A stretch of 48,678 nt of DNA, from assembly GCA_903859715.1 (NCBI GenBank), contig CAIONS010000005.1:1-48678 (forward strand), read 5' to 3'. Numbering within the stretch: the stretch's first letter is position 1; each line of letters opens with the position of its first letter. Source of the DNA: an uncultured Opitutia bacterium (lineage in GTDB: Bacteria; Verrucomicrobiota; Verrucomicrobiia; Opitutales; Opitutaceae). The position numbers and the translations under genes were made by a program. This document shows positions 18,946 through 27,944 of this stretch, piece by piece. The notes under the pieces are model-generated. The model worked only from the letters and a program-made list of their open reading frames with translations. It was not told where the DNA came from and searched no databases.

Positions 18946-19209
18946 TCAGCTCTTGGCGCTGAGGGCGTTGAACTTGGGCGTCAGGTAGTTCGCGCAGCTG
19001 TCGAGCGAGGCGAGCTGGATGTAGTCGGCCTCCGGGACCTCGATGCTGTGGCGCTTGCGCAGCTCCATCACGATGTCGAGAAAGTCCATCGAATCGAGCT
19101 GGAGCTGATCGCGCAGGCGCACGTCGGGCTTGAGCGTGCTCAAGTCCTCATCGGGCGCGATGTCGGCGATAATATCGATCACCACCTTCTTGCATTCGTC
19201 TTTGGTCAT
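18946..19209 (-). CDS. Acyl carrier protein (cluster-specific)
   Basis: An 87-residue acyl carrier protein. The phosphopantetheine site is Ser40 in 'LQLDSMDFLDI', and the four-helix pattern and acidic helix II are normal. ATG 19209 gives 'MTKDECKKVVIDII'; an upstream in-frame ATG at 19251 would overlap the ketosynthase gene and add 14 unrelated residues. It lies 19 bases behind the FabF-like gene, so the two are cotranscribed, and a terminator follows. A housekeeping acpP normally sits by fabG/fabF; this copy is probably dedicated to the lipid cluster. Confidence 0.92.
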   Translation of the reverse strand: MTKDECKKVVIDIIADIAPDEDLSTLKPDVRLRDQLQLDSMDFLDIVMELRKRHSIEVPEADYIQLASLDSCANYLTPKFNALSAKS

Positions 19210-19228
19210 ATGGGCTGAAGCGAGGGAC

Positions 19229-20467
19229 TTAGGCGGCAAAGCGCTTAACAATCAACGTGGAATTTATCCCCAGCATGCCGAACGAATTATTAAGGATCGT
19301 GTCCACTTTCGCAACCTTGCGCGGCTGATTCAGCACCAGCCCAGGCAGCGCGCAGGCCGGGTCGAGCTGGTCGACGTTGATCGTGGGATGAACCGTCAGG
19401 TCGTCAAACGACGGCAGGTTGCCCGCCAGTTCAAGCGCGCCCGCCGCGCCCATGCAGTGGCCGATGTAACTCTTCGTGTTGTTGATGTGGGTGTCCGGGC
19501 AACCTTCGCCAAACACCGCGCGGATCGCCTCGCACTCCTGGATGTCGCCCAGCGGCGTGGCGGTGGCATGGGTGTTGACGATGTGGATGTCGCGCGGCTC
19601 GAGTCCGGCGCGACGGATGGAGGCGCGTACGCACTCGGCCTGGCGCACCGGATTGGGCAGCACGTAATCGCTGGCGTCGGAGTTGACGTGATAACCCGCG
19701 ATCTCGGCGTAGATCTTCGCGCCGCGCGCCTGCGCATCCTCGAGCCGTTCAAGCGTGTACAGGCAGCCGCCTTCGGAAACAACGATGCCATTGCGGGCAA
19801 GATCGAAGGGACGGCTGGCCTTGCTTGGGTCGGCATGTGTCGCGAGCGCGTTCTGGCTCTTGAAGCCGGCAAAGATGCCAAACGTGTGGATGCTCTCGCT
19901 CACCCCGCCGCAGATCGCCAGGTCCACTTCGCCAAGCCGCAGCATCTGCGTGGCGTGGATCAGCCCGAGATTCCCGGCCGCGCACGCCGCGCCGATCGTG
20001 TACGCCGGGCCGGTGACACCCAGGTTGAGCGAAGCTTCCCCGGCCGGGTTGTTCGCGACAGTCCGCGGGTTGTGGTAGTGAGACCAGAACTTCGTGTCGT
20101 AGTTAAATTTCGAGATGTTGTAGATTTCGTTCTCGGTCTCGACGTTGCCGTGCTCCGTACAGCCGATGTAAATGCCCGCGCGGTCCTTCGACTGGGCCGC
20201 CCAGTCAACGCCGCTGTCGTTCAGCGCCTCGCGGGCGCAGTAGATGCTGATGCTGCCGGCGCGAGTACCGACCCGGACTTCCTTCTTCGTCTGGTGGCGC
20301 AGCGGGTCGTAGTGACAGACCCCGGCCAGCTGCGAGCCCATGTAGCGGATTTCCATCCGTTCGATGCCTGCCACGCCGTTGAGCAGGTTCTGGCGAAATT
20401 CGGCGAGGGAATTGCCGTTGGGGGCTGTCAGACCGACTCCGGTGATGACGATGCGGGAAGGCTTCAT
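19229..20467 (-). CDS. FabF-like beta-ketoacyl-ACP synthase with altered gating loop
   Basis: A 412-residue condensing enzyme of the FabB/FabF type. The catalytic triad is intact: Cys162 in 'GAACAAGN', His300 in 'NTHATATPLGD' and His337 in 'KSYIGHCMGAAG'. The strongly conserved C-terminal gating loop 'GFGGTN' of FabF is replaced by 'GMLGIN' (397-402). This suggests a specialised paralogue accepting an unusual acyl chain. No chain-length-factor partner is present. It starts the leftward cluster, divergent from galE across a 59-base gap that must hold promoters for both. It forms a pair with the ACP gene. Confidence 0.88.
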   Translation of the reverse strand: MKPSRIVITGVGLTAPNGNSLAEFRQNLLNGVAGIERMEIRYMGSQLAGVCHYDPLRHQTKKEVRVGTRAGSISIYCAREALNDSGVDWAAQSKDRAGIYIGCTEHGNVETENEIYNISKFNYDTKFWSHYHNPRTVANNPAGEASLNLGVTGPAYTIGAACAAGNLGLIHATQMLRLGEVDLAICGGVSESIHTFGIFAGFKSQNALATHADPSKASRPFDLARNGIVVSEGGCLYTLERLEDAQARGAKIYAEIAGYHVNSDASDYVLPNPVRQAECVRASIRRAGLEPRDIHIVNTHATATPLGDIQECEAIRAVFGEGCPDTHINNTKSYIGHCMGAAGALELAGNLPSFDDLTVHPTINVDQLDPACALPGLVLNQPRKVAKVDTILNNSFGMLGINSTLIVKRFAA

Positions 20468-20526
20468 TCGTTAGGAACGGAAATCGCTAGCCAACCCGGC
20501 GCCGAAAGCAATACAAGCCTCACCGC

Positions 20527-21516
20527 ATGAACGTGCTTGTCGTCGGGGGAGCCGGTTATATCGGCAGCCATTGTGTCCGTCAGCTGATCGCCGCGGGGCA
20601 TCGTCCCGTGGTGCTGGACAACCTCGCGTACGGCCACCGGGCCGCCGTCGCACCCGGCGTGGCGTTTCACGAGCTCAGCCTGGGCGATGAGGCGGCGGTC
20701 GAGCGCGTGCTGCGGACGGAGCAGATCGAGCTCGTGATGCATTTTGCGGCCTACTGCTACGTCGGCGAATCCGTGACCGACCCGCTCAAGTACTATTTCA
20801 ACAACGAGGTCGCGACGCTGCACCTTCTGCGCGCCATGCTGGCGGCTGGCGTGAAGAAATTCGTCTTCTCCTCCACCTGCGCCACGTACGGCGTGCCCGC
20901 CACGTTGCCGATCACCGAGCTGTCGCCCCAGGCACCGATCAATCCCTATGGCCAGACCAAGCTCGACGTCGAGAACGCCCTGAAGGCCGTCGCGCACGCG
21001 CATGGACTGAGTTTCGCCGCTTTCCGCTATTTCAACGCCGCGGGTGCTTCGGAGGATGGTGTCATTGGTGAAGATCATTCGCCCGAGACGCATCTGATCC
21101 CACTGGCGTTCGACGCCGCCACCGGCCGGCGCCCGCAGCTGGAAATCTTTGGCACGGACTACCCCACTCCGGATGGCACCTGTCTGCGCGATTATGTGCA
21201 CGTCGATGATCTCAGCCGGGCCCACATTGCGGTGTTCCCCAAGCTCAGTGCGCCGGGAACCGCGCTGTTCTACAACCTCGGCACCGGCCGGCCGACGTCG
21301 AATCGCGAGGTGATTCGCGCGGTGGAAAAAGTCACCGGCAGGAAAATCAAGATGATCGAAAGCCCGCGGCGCCCCGGCGATCCGCCCGCGCTTTATGCCG
21401 ACTCGACCAAGGCGCAGCGCGAACTCGGCTGGACGATCAAATTTCCCGACATCGACTCCATCGTCGCCACGGCGTGGAAATGGCATTCAGCGCATCAGAC
21501 CGGCTACGGTCGCTGA
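20527..21516 (+). CDS. galE: UDP-glucose 4-epimerase
   Basis: A 329-residue extended short-chain dehydrogenase. The NAD-binding loop is 'VVGGAGYIGSHCVRQL'. Catalytic Ser/Thr in 'FSSTCATYG' and the Tyr-x3-Lys pair in 'NPYGQTKLDVE' are present. 'FRYFNAAGA' and 'GTCLRDYVHVDDL' are typical GalE segments. It interconverts UDP-glucose and UDP-galactose, for Leloir galactose use and for surface polysaccharide precursors. A beta-galactosidase gene lies at 34-37 kb in the same window, though not adjacent. The gene stands alone and is followed by a palindromic repeat. Confidence 0.95.
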   Translation: MNVLVVGGAGYIGSHCVRQLIAAGHRPVVLDNLAYGHRAAVAPGVAFHELSLGDEAAVERVLRTEQIELVMHFAAYCYVGESVTDPLKYYFNNEVATLHLLRAMLAAGVKKFVFSSTCATYGVPATLPITELSPQAPINPYGQTKLDVENALKAVAHAHGLSFAAFRYFNAAGASEDGVIGEDHSPETHLIPLAFDAATGRRPQLEIFGTDYPTPDGTCLRDYVHVDDLSRAHIAVFPKLSAPGTALFYNLGTGRPTSNREVIRAVEKVTGRKIKMIESPRRPGDPPALYADSTKAQRELGWTIKFPDIDSIVATAWKWHSAHQTGYGR

Positions 21517-21521
21517 GAAAT

Positions 21522-21620
21522 GTAGGGCGGGGTCGCTGACCCCGCCAGTTTGGAAGGTAGGGCGAATCCTCCGGATGAGCCGTCTGCACGGCAATGGCGG
21601 GGTCAGCGACCCCGCCCTAC
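21522..21620. repeat. REPIN-like element: two inverted 25-base palindromic units
   Basis: The unit at 21522-21546 (core GGCGGGGTCGCTGACCCCGCC at 21526-21546, itself a 9-bp hairpin) recurs as an exact 25-base reverse complement at 21596-21620. The 49-base middle holds a partial GTAGGGCG copy at about 21557-21564 and a small GCCGT/ACGGC hairpin. Two head-to-head palindromic units define a REPIN. It fills the space between convergent galE and the NtrC-type gene and may also end their transcripts. Confidence 0.85.
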
Positions 21621-21626
21621 ACCCAA

Positions 21627-23144
<1,518 letters not shown>

Positions 23145-23217
23145 GGAACATCAGGAGGAGCCGCGAGTCGCCAAATGAGCGCTGGCGCTTTCGCAAAGCG
23201 GGATTTGATTACTTCAC

Positions 23218-23979
23218 ATGCTCGGCTGGTCAATCAACTTGTTCCGCATCCGCGGGATTCAACTGGCGGTTCACGCCAGTTTTTTCCTGCTGCTGGCCTA
23301 CGCCGCGTATGAAGGCTGGCAGGACGGCGGCTGGATCCAGCTGGCTTGGAGCGTGGCCATCCTGCTGGGATTCTTTACCTGCGTGGTGCTCCACGAACTC
23401 GGCCACTCGTTCACCGCCATGCATTTTGGCGTCGGAGTCCGCCGGATCCTCCTCATGCCCATCGGCGGAATGGCGGAGTTCGATGCGATTCCCCGGCAGC
23501 CCGTGCGCGAATTGCTGATCACCCTGGCCGGTCCGGCGGTTAATTTCGTGATTGCGGCCATTCTCTGGTCGCTTGTGGGGTTCGGCGGCGATGACTACCC
23601 GGCCGATATCACGGGCTTTGCCCAGCTGCTGCTGCGCGCGAACCTTCTGATGGGTTGCTTCAATCTTCTCCCGGTTTTCCCCATGGATGGCGGCCGGATC
23701 TTTCGCGCCCTGCTCGCCACCCGCCTGCCTTACTTACGGGCCACCTTCTGGGCGGCCACGGTGGGCAAGGTTCTGGCCATTCTGGCCGGTCTGATCGCGG
23801 CCTTCGTGTTTCACAATTACCTCACGGCTTTTCTCTTTGGCTTCATCTATTTCGCCGGCGAGGCCGAGTACCGCGCCGTGCAACGCCGGGAGGTCGAGGA
23901 CGTGCAGTGGCGCGCGATGCTCCATGGCGTCTATGGTGCGACGCCTGTGACCGAAGAGCCGCCACTTCTGGGGCCGTGA
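23218..23979 (+). CDS. M50-family site-2 protease-like membrane metalloprotease
   Basis: A 253-residue polytopic membrane protein of the rhomboid-independent S2P/M50 family. Zinc ligands His59 and His63 with catalytic Glu60 form 'HELGHSF'. The third ligand, Asp157, is in 'NLLPVFPMDGGR'. About six hydrophobic helices are visible. There is no PDZ domain or C-terminal CBS pair, so this is the short form of the family. Relatives cut transmembrane substrates such as anti-sigma factors. The substrate here is unknown; the anti-sigma-like protein at 893-1552 is one candidate in the window, but it is far away. The gene is divergent from the NtrC-type regulator across 73 bases. Confidence 0.9.
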   Translation: MLGWSINLFRIRGIQLAVHASFFLLLAYAAYEGWQDGGWIQLAWSVAILLGFFTCVVLHELGHSFTAMHFGVGVRRILLMPIGGMAEFDAIPRQPVRELLITLAGPAVNFVIAAILWSLVGFGGDDYPADITGFAQLLLRANLLMGCFNLLPVFPMDGGRIFRALLATRLPYLRATFWAATVGKVLAILAGLIAAFVFHNYLTAFLFGFIYFAGEAEYRAVQRREVEDVQWRAMLHGVYGATPVTEEPPLLGP

Positions 23980-24092
23980 GGTGGGCCGTACGTCCCTTGC
24001 CGGCATGGATGAGGCCCGAACACTTTGAACAGTGGAGCCGGCTCAATGTAAGATGCCTTGGAATGCGGACACGGGACGTGCCCGCCCACCTC
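23978..24092. repeat. Imperfect inverted repeat flanking a 76-base spacer
   Basis: The arm 23978-23996 (GAGGTGGGC..ACGTCCC) faces a near-complement at 24073-24092 (GGGACGT..GCCCACCTC). It overlaps the last bases of the protease gene and occupies most of the gap before the next gene. The remainder of the gap, to 24168, shows nothing I can assign. It resembles a small mobile palindrome. Confidence 0.6.
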
Positions 24093-24168
24093 GCCCCAGT
24101 CTCCCGCGGTTGCCGCTGGTCATGGTTTCCAAAATGATGTTGGGTTCCGCCCGGCTCCCGCCGCAACC

Positions 24169-25545
24169 ATGACCCTGCCCACCCGGAAAAATATTCGTGG
24201 CCTGAGTTTGCTCTGCCTGGTCCTGCTCGCCGCCAATCTCTACGTCTTTTTCACGCGCGACTGGGAGTCGTCTTTTTATCCCGAGAACTACACCACCCTT
24301 AATGTCCCGCTCGACGCCCCCAGCCTGCGTGAGTGGGTCGTGGAGAAGGGCAACGTCCTCCGGCTCGACCTCGCCTGGAACCGCACGCCCGACCAATGGC
24401 GGCTCCTCGTCGATGGCAAACCGGTGCAGACGATGCCCGGCACGGCGCCGCGCCTGCAGATCGCCGGGCCCATCTTTGATGGCTCTACCCGCACGCCACT
24501 CGACGACTTCAAGCATCAGTACACCCTGCAGCCACTGCCGACGGGGATCGGGCCTGAGCTCAATTTCACGGTCAACGAGATCTCGGCTGAGTTTTACCGG
24601 AAGAACGGGATGCAGTTCGCAAATGACGTTTACCTGCTGCAAACGGATTTGCCGGTCGGGAAGTTCAAGCGGTACCCGCTCAGTTACTGGGTGGATGATT
24701 ACGCGTACATCGGCGCGGAAAAACTGGCGGCCGCGGATCGCGTCGTGCGCGAGGACATGGGTATAAAGGATACGGACGACACCCTGACCCGCGTGGAAAA
24801 GGTCATGCGCTATCTCAGTCCCAGACTGGCCAACACCGGTGGCGTCCCCAAGGACGACTTCCGTTGGACGGACCCGTGGACCATGTGCCAGGAAATGATC
24901 AACGGTACCGGCATGGGCTGGTGCACGCAAAATGCCCAGATCTACACGTTTTTCGCCAACCGCGCGGGCATCCCCACGCGCTTCGTCTTTGGCGCCAATA
25001 CCCAGGCGGATGTCATCGTCTACAGCGGCCATTCCTGGGCCGAATCGTGGGTCAAGGAGCAGAACCGCTGGACCTACGTGGACATGACCCAGTCCCTCTT
25101 CGGCGTGGCGGACAAGCACGGCGCACTGCTCAACACGGCCGACATCCTCCAACTGTGCCAGCACGATGCGTTCGATGGCATCACGGCCCGCGTCTTCAAG
25201 GACTGGCACTGGAAGAATCTGCCCATCGAGGCCAAGCCGCTCACGCCCGTGACCGTGCCCTTTGCCAGCGTCAACTGGCTTGCGCGGCAGGAGTACAGCC
25301 ACAATGCCATCATCAAGTATCGGCATCCGCCCAACGTGGAGGACATCCGGGGCGTATACTCGATGCTCCTGAAAGACCGGACGTTTGCCTGGACGAATTT
25401 CACCCGTTATCTCTACGACCCGCCGGCGGCCTATTCCCTGCTTCCGACCGACGGGGCCCGCACTTATCTGATCCGACAATCGTTGTTCGCGGGATTTCTG
25501 CTCGCGCTTGTGCTGCTCGGCCTCGCGGCTTTGCGCCGTCCCTGA
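24169..25545 (+). CDS. Membrane-anchored transglutaminase-like protein
   Basis: A 458-residue protein with an N-terminal anchor (about 10-27) and a second hydrophobic helix near the C-terminus ('AGFLLALVLLGLAAL'). A transglutaminase/protease-like core lies between. The predicted triad is Cys252 ('GWCTQNAQ'), His288 ('SGHSWAESW') and Asp305 ('YVDMTQ'). Bacterial members act as proteases or amidases in the envelope; the reaction of this one is not known. ATG 24169 is chosen because the anchor helix begins ten residues later; an upstream in-frame start at 24058 would lie in the repeat. It converges on a membrane spermidine-synthase-like gene. Confidence 0.85.
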   Translation: MTLPTRKNIRGLSLLCLVLLAANLYVFFTRDWESSFYPENYTTLNVPLDAPSLREWVVEKGNVLRLDLAWNRTPDQWRLLVDGKPVQTMPGTAPRLQIAGPIFDGSTRTPLDDFKHQYTLQPLPTGIGPELNFTVNEISAEFYRKNGMQFANDVYLLQTDLPVGKFKRYPLSYWVDDYAYIGAEKLAAADRVVREDMGIKDTDDTLTRVEKVMRYLSPRLANTGGVPKDDFRWTDPWTMCQEMINGTGMGWCTQNAQIYTFFANRAGIPTRFVFGANTQADVIVYSGHSWAESWVKEQNRWTYVDMTQSLFGVADKHGALLNTADILQLCQHDAFDGITARVFKDWHWKNLPIEAKPLTPVTVPFASVNWLARQEYSHNAIIKYRHPPNVEDIRGVYSMLLKDRTFAWTNFTRYLYDPPAAYSLLPTDGARTYLIRQSLFAGFLLALVLLGLAALRRP

Positions 25546-25597
25546 TTTCAAGTCAGTCGAACGGTTCCTTTGTCTGACATGCGCTCCCGTTCGCCTT

Positions 25598-27730
25598 TCA
25601 GGTTTGGCTGGCCCGACCGACCGGGCGCCAGCGCAGCGTGCAGAGCAGGCTCGCGACATAGGCCGTCAGCACCAGGTAACCAAGCGCCTGGCTGCCCGTC
25701 CACATCCCCAGATATTCGGAAAATCCGCCCAGCGTCGCGCCGATGAGGTTCGCGCCAAATAGGGCGGACGGATTGGCCGCCGCCCGGAACGTCGTGGAAA
25801 AGATCAATCCGGCGAAAAAGACCGGCAGCGGGACGGCCAGCAGCGTCCATGCGAGACGTAAGCCGAGGGGTTCCGCCAGGATCAGTTCGCGCGGCACCAC
25901 GAGCAGCGCCAGCAGCGTGACGATCAGCGGCACGTAAAGCCAGGGATTGAACGCCCGGAGAAAACGCAGCGCGACCCAGTTGGCCAGCAGCACCATCAGC
26001 AACACGCCGGTGATGACCACCGTAGTCACCAGCCAGGTGGCGCCAAAATAGAGCGAACAGTCTCCGATGGCCTTCGTCTGGAGCAGCAAAAAACCCCAGC
26101 CGAGGAAAAGGAAATGGCTGTCCGCCGACCCAAACCCCCGGCCACGGAGCGTGGCGACCGCCAGGACGGAAAGCGCCGCCAGCAGGCCGATCACAATCGC
26201 ATAGTCGGTCGGCACGCCACGGTGCTCCAGGTAAAGGTAGGGCCAGTCGTCGGTGGCAAGGGCGATGCCACCTCCGTCCACCGTACTCAGGGTCCATTGG
26301 CCCATGACCGGCGGGGGCGGCCGGGCCAGCGCGCCTTTCGGGGCCAGGATCGCGAGCGATCCCGGCTTCAGGTAGACGAGCGGCCGAGTTCCCGTGGCCT
26401 CCGTGACCATGCGCGCCAGTTTTCGCACCAGCCACTCGCGCCCGCCAAAGAACCAGATTGCCATGACGCCGCCCTCGCGCACGTGGCTGAACGCCTGGCG
26501 AAAGCTTTCCACGGTGTAGATGTAGCCGTCGAGCCGCACGTTCGCGCCGTAGCTGAACAGCGCCTGGCTGTCCAAAAAACCGAATGCCACGAGGTCGAAC
26601 CGGCTGGTCGTCCGCTGGAGAAACGCGCGGCCATCGCCGACATGCAGCGTGACGCGCGGATCGAGGAACGGGGCGGCGGCGTTGAGCCGGTTGCTGAGGC
26701 CCGGGATCTTTGGGTCGATTTCCACGGCATCCACGTGACCGGCGCCGTTGAGCAGCGCGGTCTCGACGTCCATTCCCCCGCCCGCGCCGAGCACGAGCAC
26801 ACGGTCCGGCCGGCCGATCAGCTGGTACGGCAGCTGGTATTGCTCGTACATCGGCGCCATCGCGTCGTGCTGCCAGCCCTTCGCGGTGTAGCGGTGGAGA
26901 TCCACGGTGGCGTGCAGCTGATAAAAGTCCTGATTGACGCGGAGGGTGTAGATCGGCGGATCGAGCATCGTCCGCAAACCGGCGGGCGGCGGACTGGCCG
27001 GTTGCTCGACCACAGCTTGCCGGAAGGCACCGCCCGGCGGGGATTCCGTCACCAGCCGGTTTTCGCCGATCGTGATATAGTAGTAGGGCGACCAGAAAAT
27101 CTCGCGGCGGCCGGCCGCCAGCCAGACCGCGCCGATCGCCACCATGCCGGCCGCGATGCTCCACCAGCGGGGCCGGCGCTCACCGAGCCCCACGATCACG
27201 AGCACCACCGCCGTGAGCCCGAAGAGCGGCGAAAAGGACAGCAGGGAAAACAACCCGAAGGCCAGCGTGCCGGCCAGGCTGCCCGCCAGATCCCAGGCAT
27301 AGGCGCGCAACGCCGGCAGCCGGCTGAATTGCACCCCGACGGCTTCACCCAGCGGCGCGAACATCGCGGCATTGGCGAAAAAAACCAGCAGCAGGCAAAG
27401 GTGACCGCGCAGGCTGCCCTGGGTCGCGCCGAACCGGAATTCACCTGCGCCGCCCGGTAGCAAGTCGTTGCCCAGCCACAGGAGCAGCACGATGTCGGCG
27501 GCGAACAGCGGGAGGAAGAACCGGAACAGGCCCCAGCCGCGGGTACTGAGCAGCGCGCCAACGCCCAGCCCGAGAAACGAGCTGATCAGGAGCAGGTTCG
27601 CATAATATGCCACCAGGCGCACCTCGGACGGCACCCAGCGGATAACCATGAGCTCCAGGAACAGTGCCGTGAACGAAAGGGTAAACAGCCGCCACCCTGC
27701 GCCAAGGGATGCCGGGTTTGCCGGGGGCAT
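25598..27730 (-). CDS. Membrane protein with spermidine-synthase-like methyltransferase domain
   Basis: A 710-residue protein. Several hydrophobic helices (about residues 10-220) come first. A Rossmann domain of the spermidine synthase type follows, with SAM-binding loop 'LVLGAGGGMDVETALLNGAG' and acidic 'VDAVEIDPKI'. More membrane helices follow to the end ('LLMVLLANWVAL' and onward). Such fusions are widespread but mostly uncharacterised, so aminopropyl transfer is not proven. ATG 27730 is chosen over ATG 27763 because AGGAG lies six bases upstream of it. The gene converges on the transglutaminase-like gene. Confidence 0.82.
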   Translation of the reverse strand: MPPANPASLGAGWRLFTLSFTALFLELMVIRWVPSEVRLVAYYANLLLISSFLGLGVGALLSTRGWGLFRFFLPLFAADIVLLLWLGNDLLPGGAGEFRFGATQGSLRGHLCLLLVFFANAAMFAPLGEAVGVQFSRLPALRAYAWDLAGSLAGTLAFGLFSLLSFSPLFGLTAVVLVIVGLGERRPRWWSIAAGMVAIGAVWLAAGRREIFWSPYYYITIGENRLVTESPPGGAFRQAVVEQPASPPPAGLRTMLDPPIYTLRVNQDFYQLHATVDLHRYTAKGWQHDAMAPMYEQYQLPYQLIGRPDRVLVLGAGGGMDVETALLNGAGHVDAVEIDPKIPGLSNRLNAAAPFLDPRVTLHVGDGRAFLQRTTSRFDLVAFGFLDSQALFSYGANVRLDGYIYTVESFRQAFSHVREGGVMAIWFFGGREWLVRKLARMVTEATGTRPLVYLKPGSLAILAPKGALARPPPPVMGQWTLSTVDGGGIALATDDWPYLYLEHRGVPTDYAIVIGLLAALSVLAVATLRGRGFGSADSHFLFLGWGFLLLQTKAIGDCSLYFGATWLVTTVVITGVLLMVLLANWVALRFLRAFNPWLYVPLIVTLLALLVVPRELILAEPLGLRLAWTLLAVPLPVFFAGLIFSTTFRAAANPSALFGANLIGATLGGFSEYLGMWTGSQALGYLVLTAYVASLLCTLRWRPVGRASQT

Positions 27731-27734
27731 ATCA

Positions 27735-27739
27735 CTCCT
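27735..27739 (-). promoter_or_regulatory. Shine-Dalgarno site deciding the start at 27730
   Basis: Minus-strand AGGAG followed by TGAT and then ATG 27730. It is one of the very few canonical ribosome-binding sites in the window and favours this start over the ATG eleven codons upstream. Confidence 0.7.
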
Positions 27740-27771
27740 GGTGGTGGTAGGGTGCTCGGGCATTTGAGGCG

Positions 27772-27804
27772 GAAATCAAACAGGCCGCCGTTGCCGGCGG
27801 CCTG
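27772..27804 (-). terminator. Rho-independent terminator of tRNA-Ala
   Basis: CAGGCCGCCG (27781-27790) and CGGCGGCCTG (27795-27804) form a perfect 10-bp stem with a 4-base loop. On the minus strand it begins five bases after the tRNA CCA end and is followed by TTTGATTT. Confidence 0.85.
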
Positions 27805-27809
27805 AAATT

Positions 27810-27885
27810 TGGTGGACCCTAGCGGGTTCGAACCGCTGACCTCCTCAATGCCATTGAGGCGCTCTACCAACTGAGCTAAGAGCCC
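27810..27885 (-). tRNA. tRNA-Ala (anticodon GGC), CCA encoded
   Basis: On the minus strand the acceptor GGGCUCU pairs with AGGGUCC. The D arm is GCUC-AGUUGGUA-GAGC and the anticodon arm CCUCA-AUGGCAU-UGAGG, giving anticodon GGC (Ala). The T arm is AGCGG-UUCGAAC-CCGCU. The discriminator is A and CCA is encoded at 27810-27812. A strong terminator follows, so it is transcribed alone. Confidence 0.97.
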
Positions 27886-27944
27886 GTTTCCCAACTACGG
27901 GAGGTGTGGAAAATCAAAGTTCCCCGCGCGAAGGCAAGGACTTT

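Noticed and set aside
11364-20467. An aryl polyene cluster
   Set aside because: Ketosynthase, ACP and dehydratase fit, but there is no chain-length-factor, ammonia lyase, acyltransferase or LolA-type gene, and CrtI-like and OleA/B genes are foreign to it.
21522-21620. A CRISPR-like repeat
   Set aside because: The copies are inverted, not direct, and there are no regular spacers or cas genes.
23152-23158. A Shine-Dalgarno (AGGAGGA) for the M50 protease gene on the + strand
   Set aside because: It lies about 60 bases before ATG 23218, too far to act on it, and no start codon follows at the proper distance.
25548-27164. A second long frame inside the membrane spermidine-synthase-like gene
   Set aside because: It overlaps in another frame, is rich in Arg/Gly/Ala, and has none of the membrane or methyltransferase motifs seen in the real frame.
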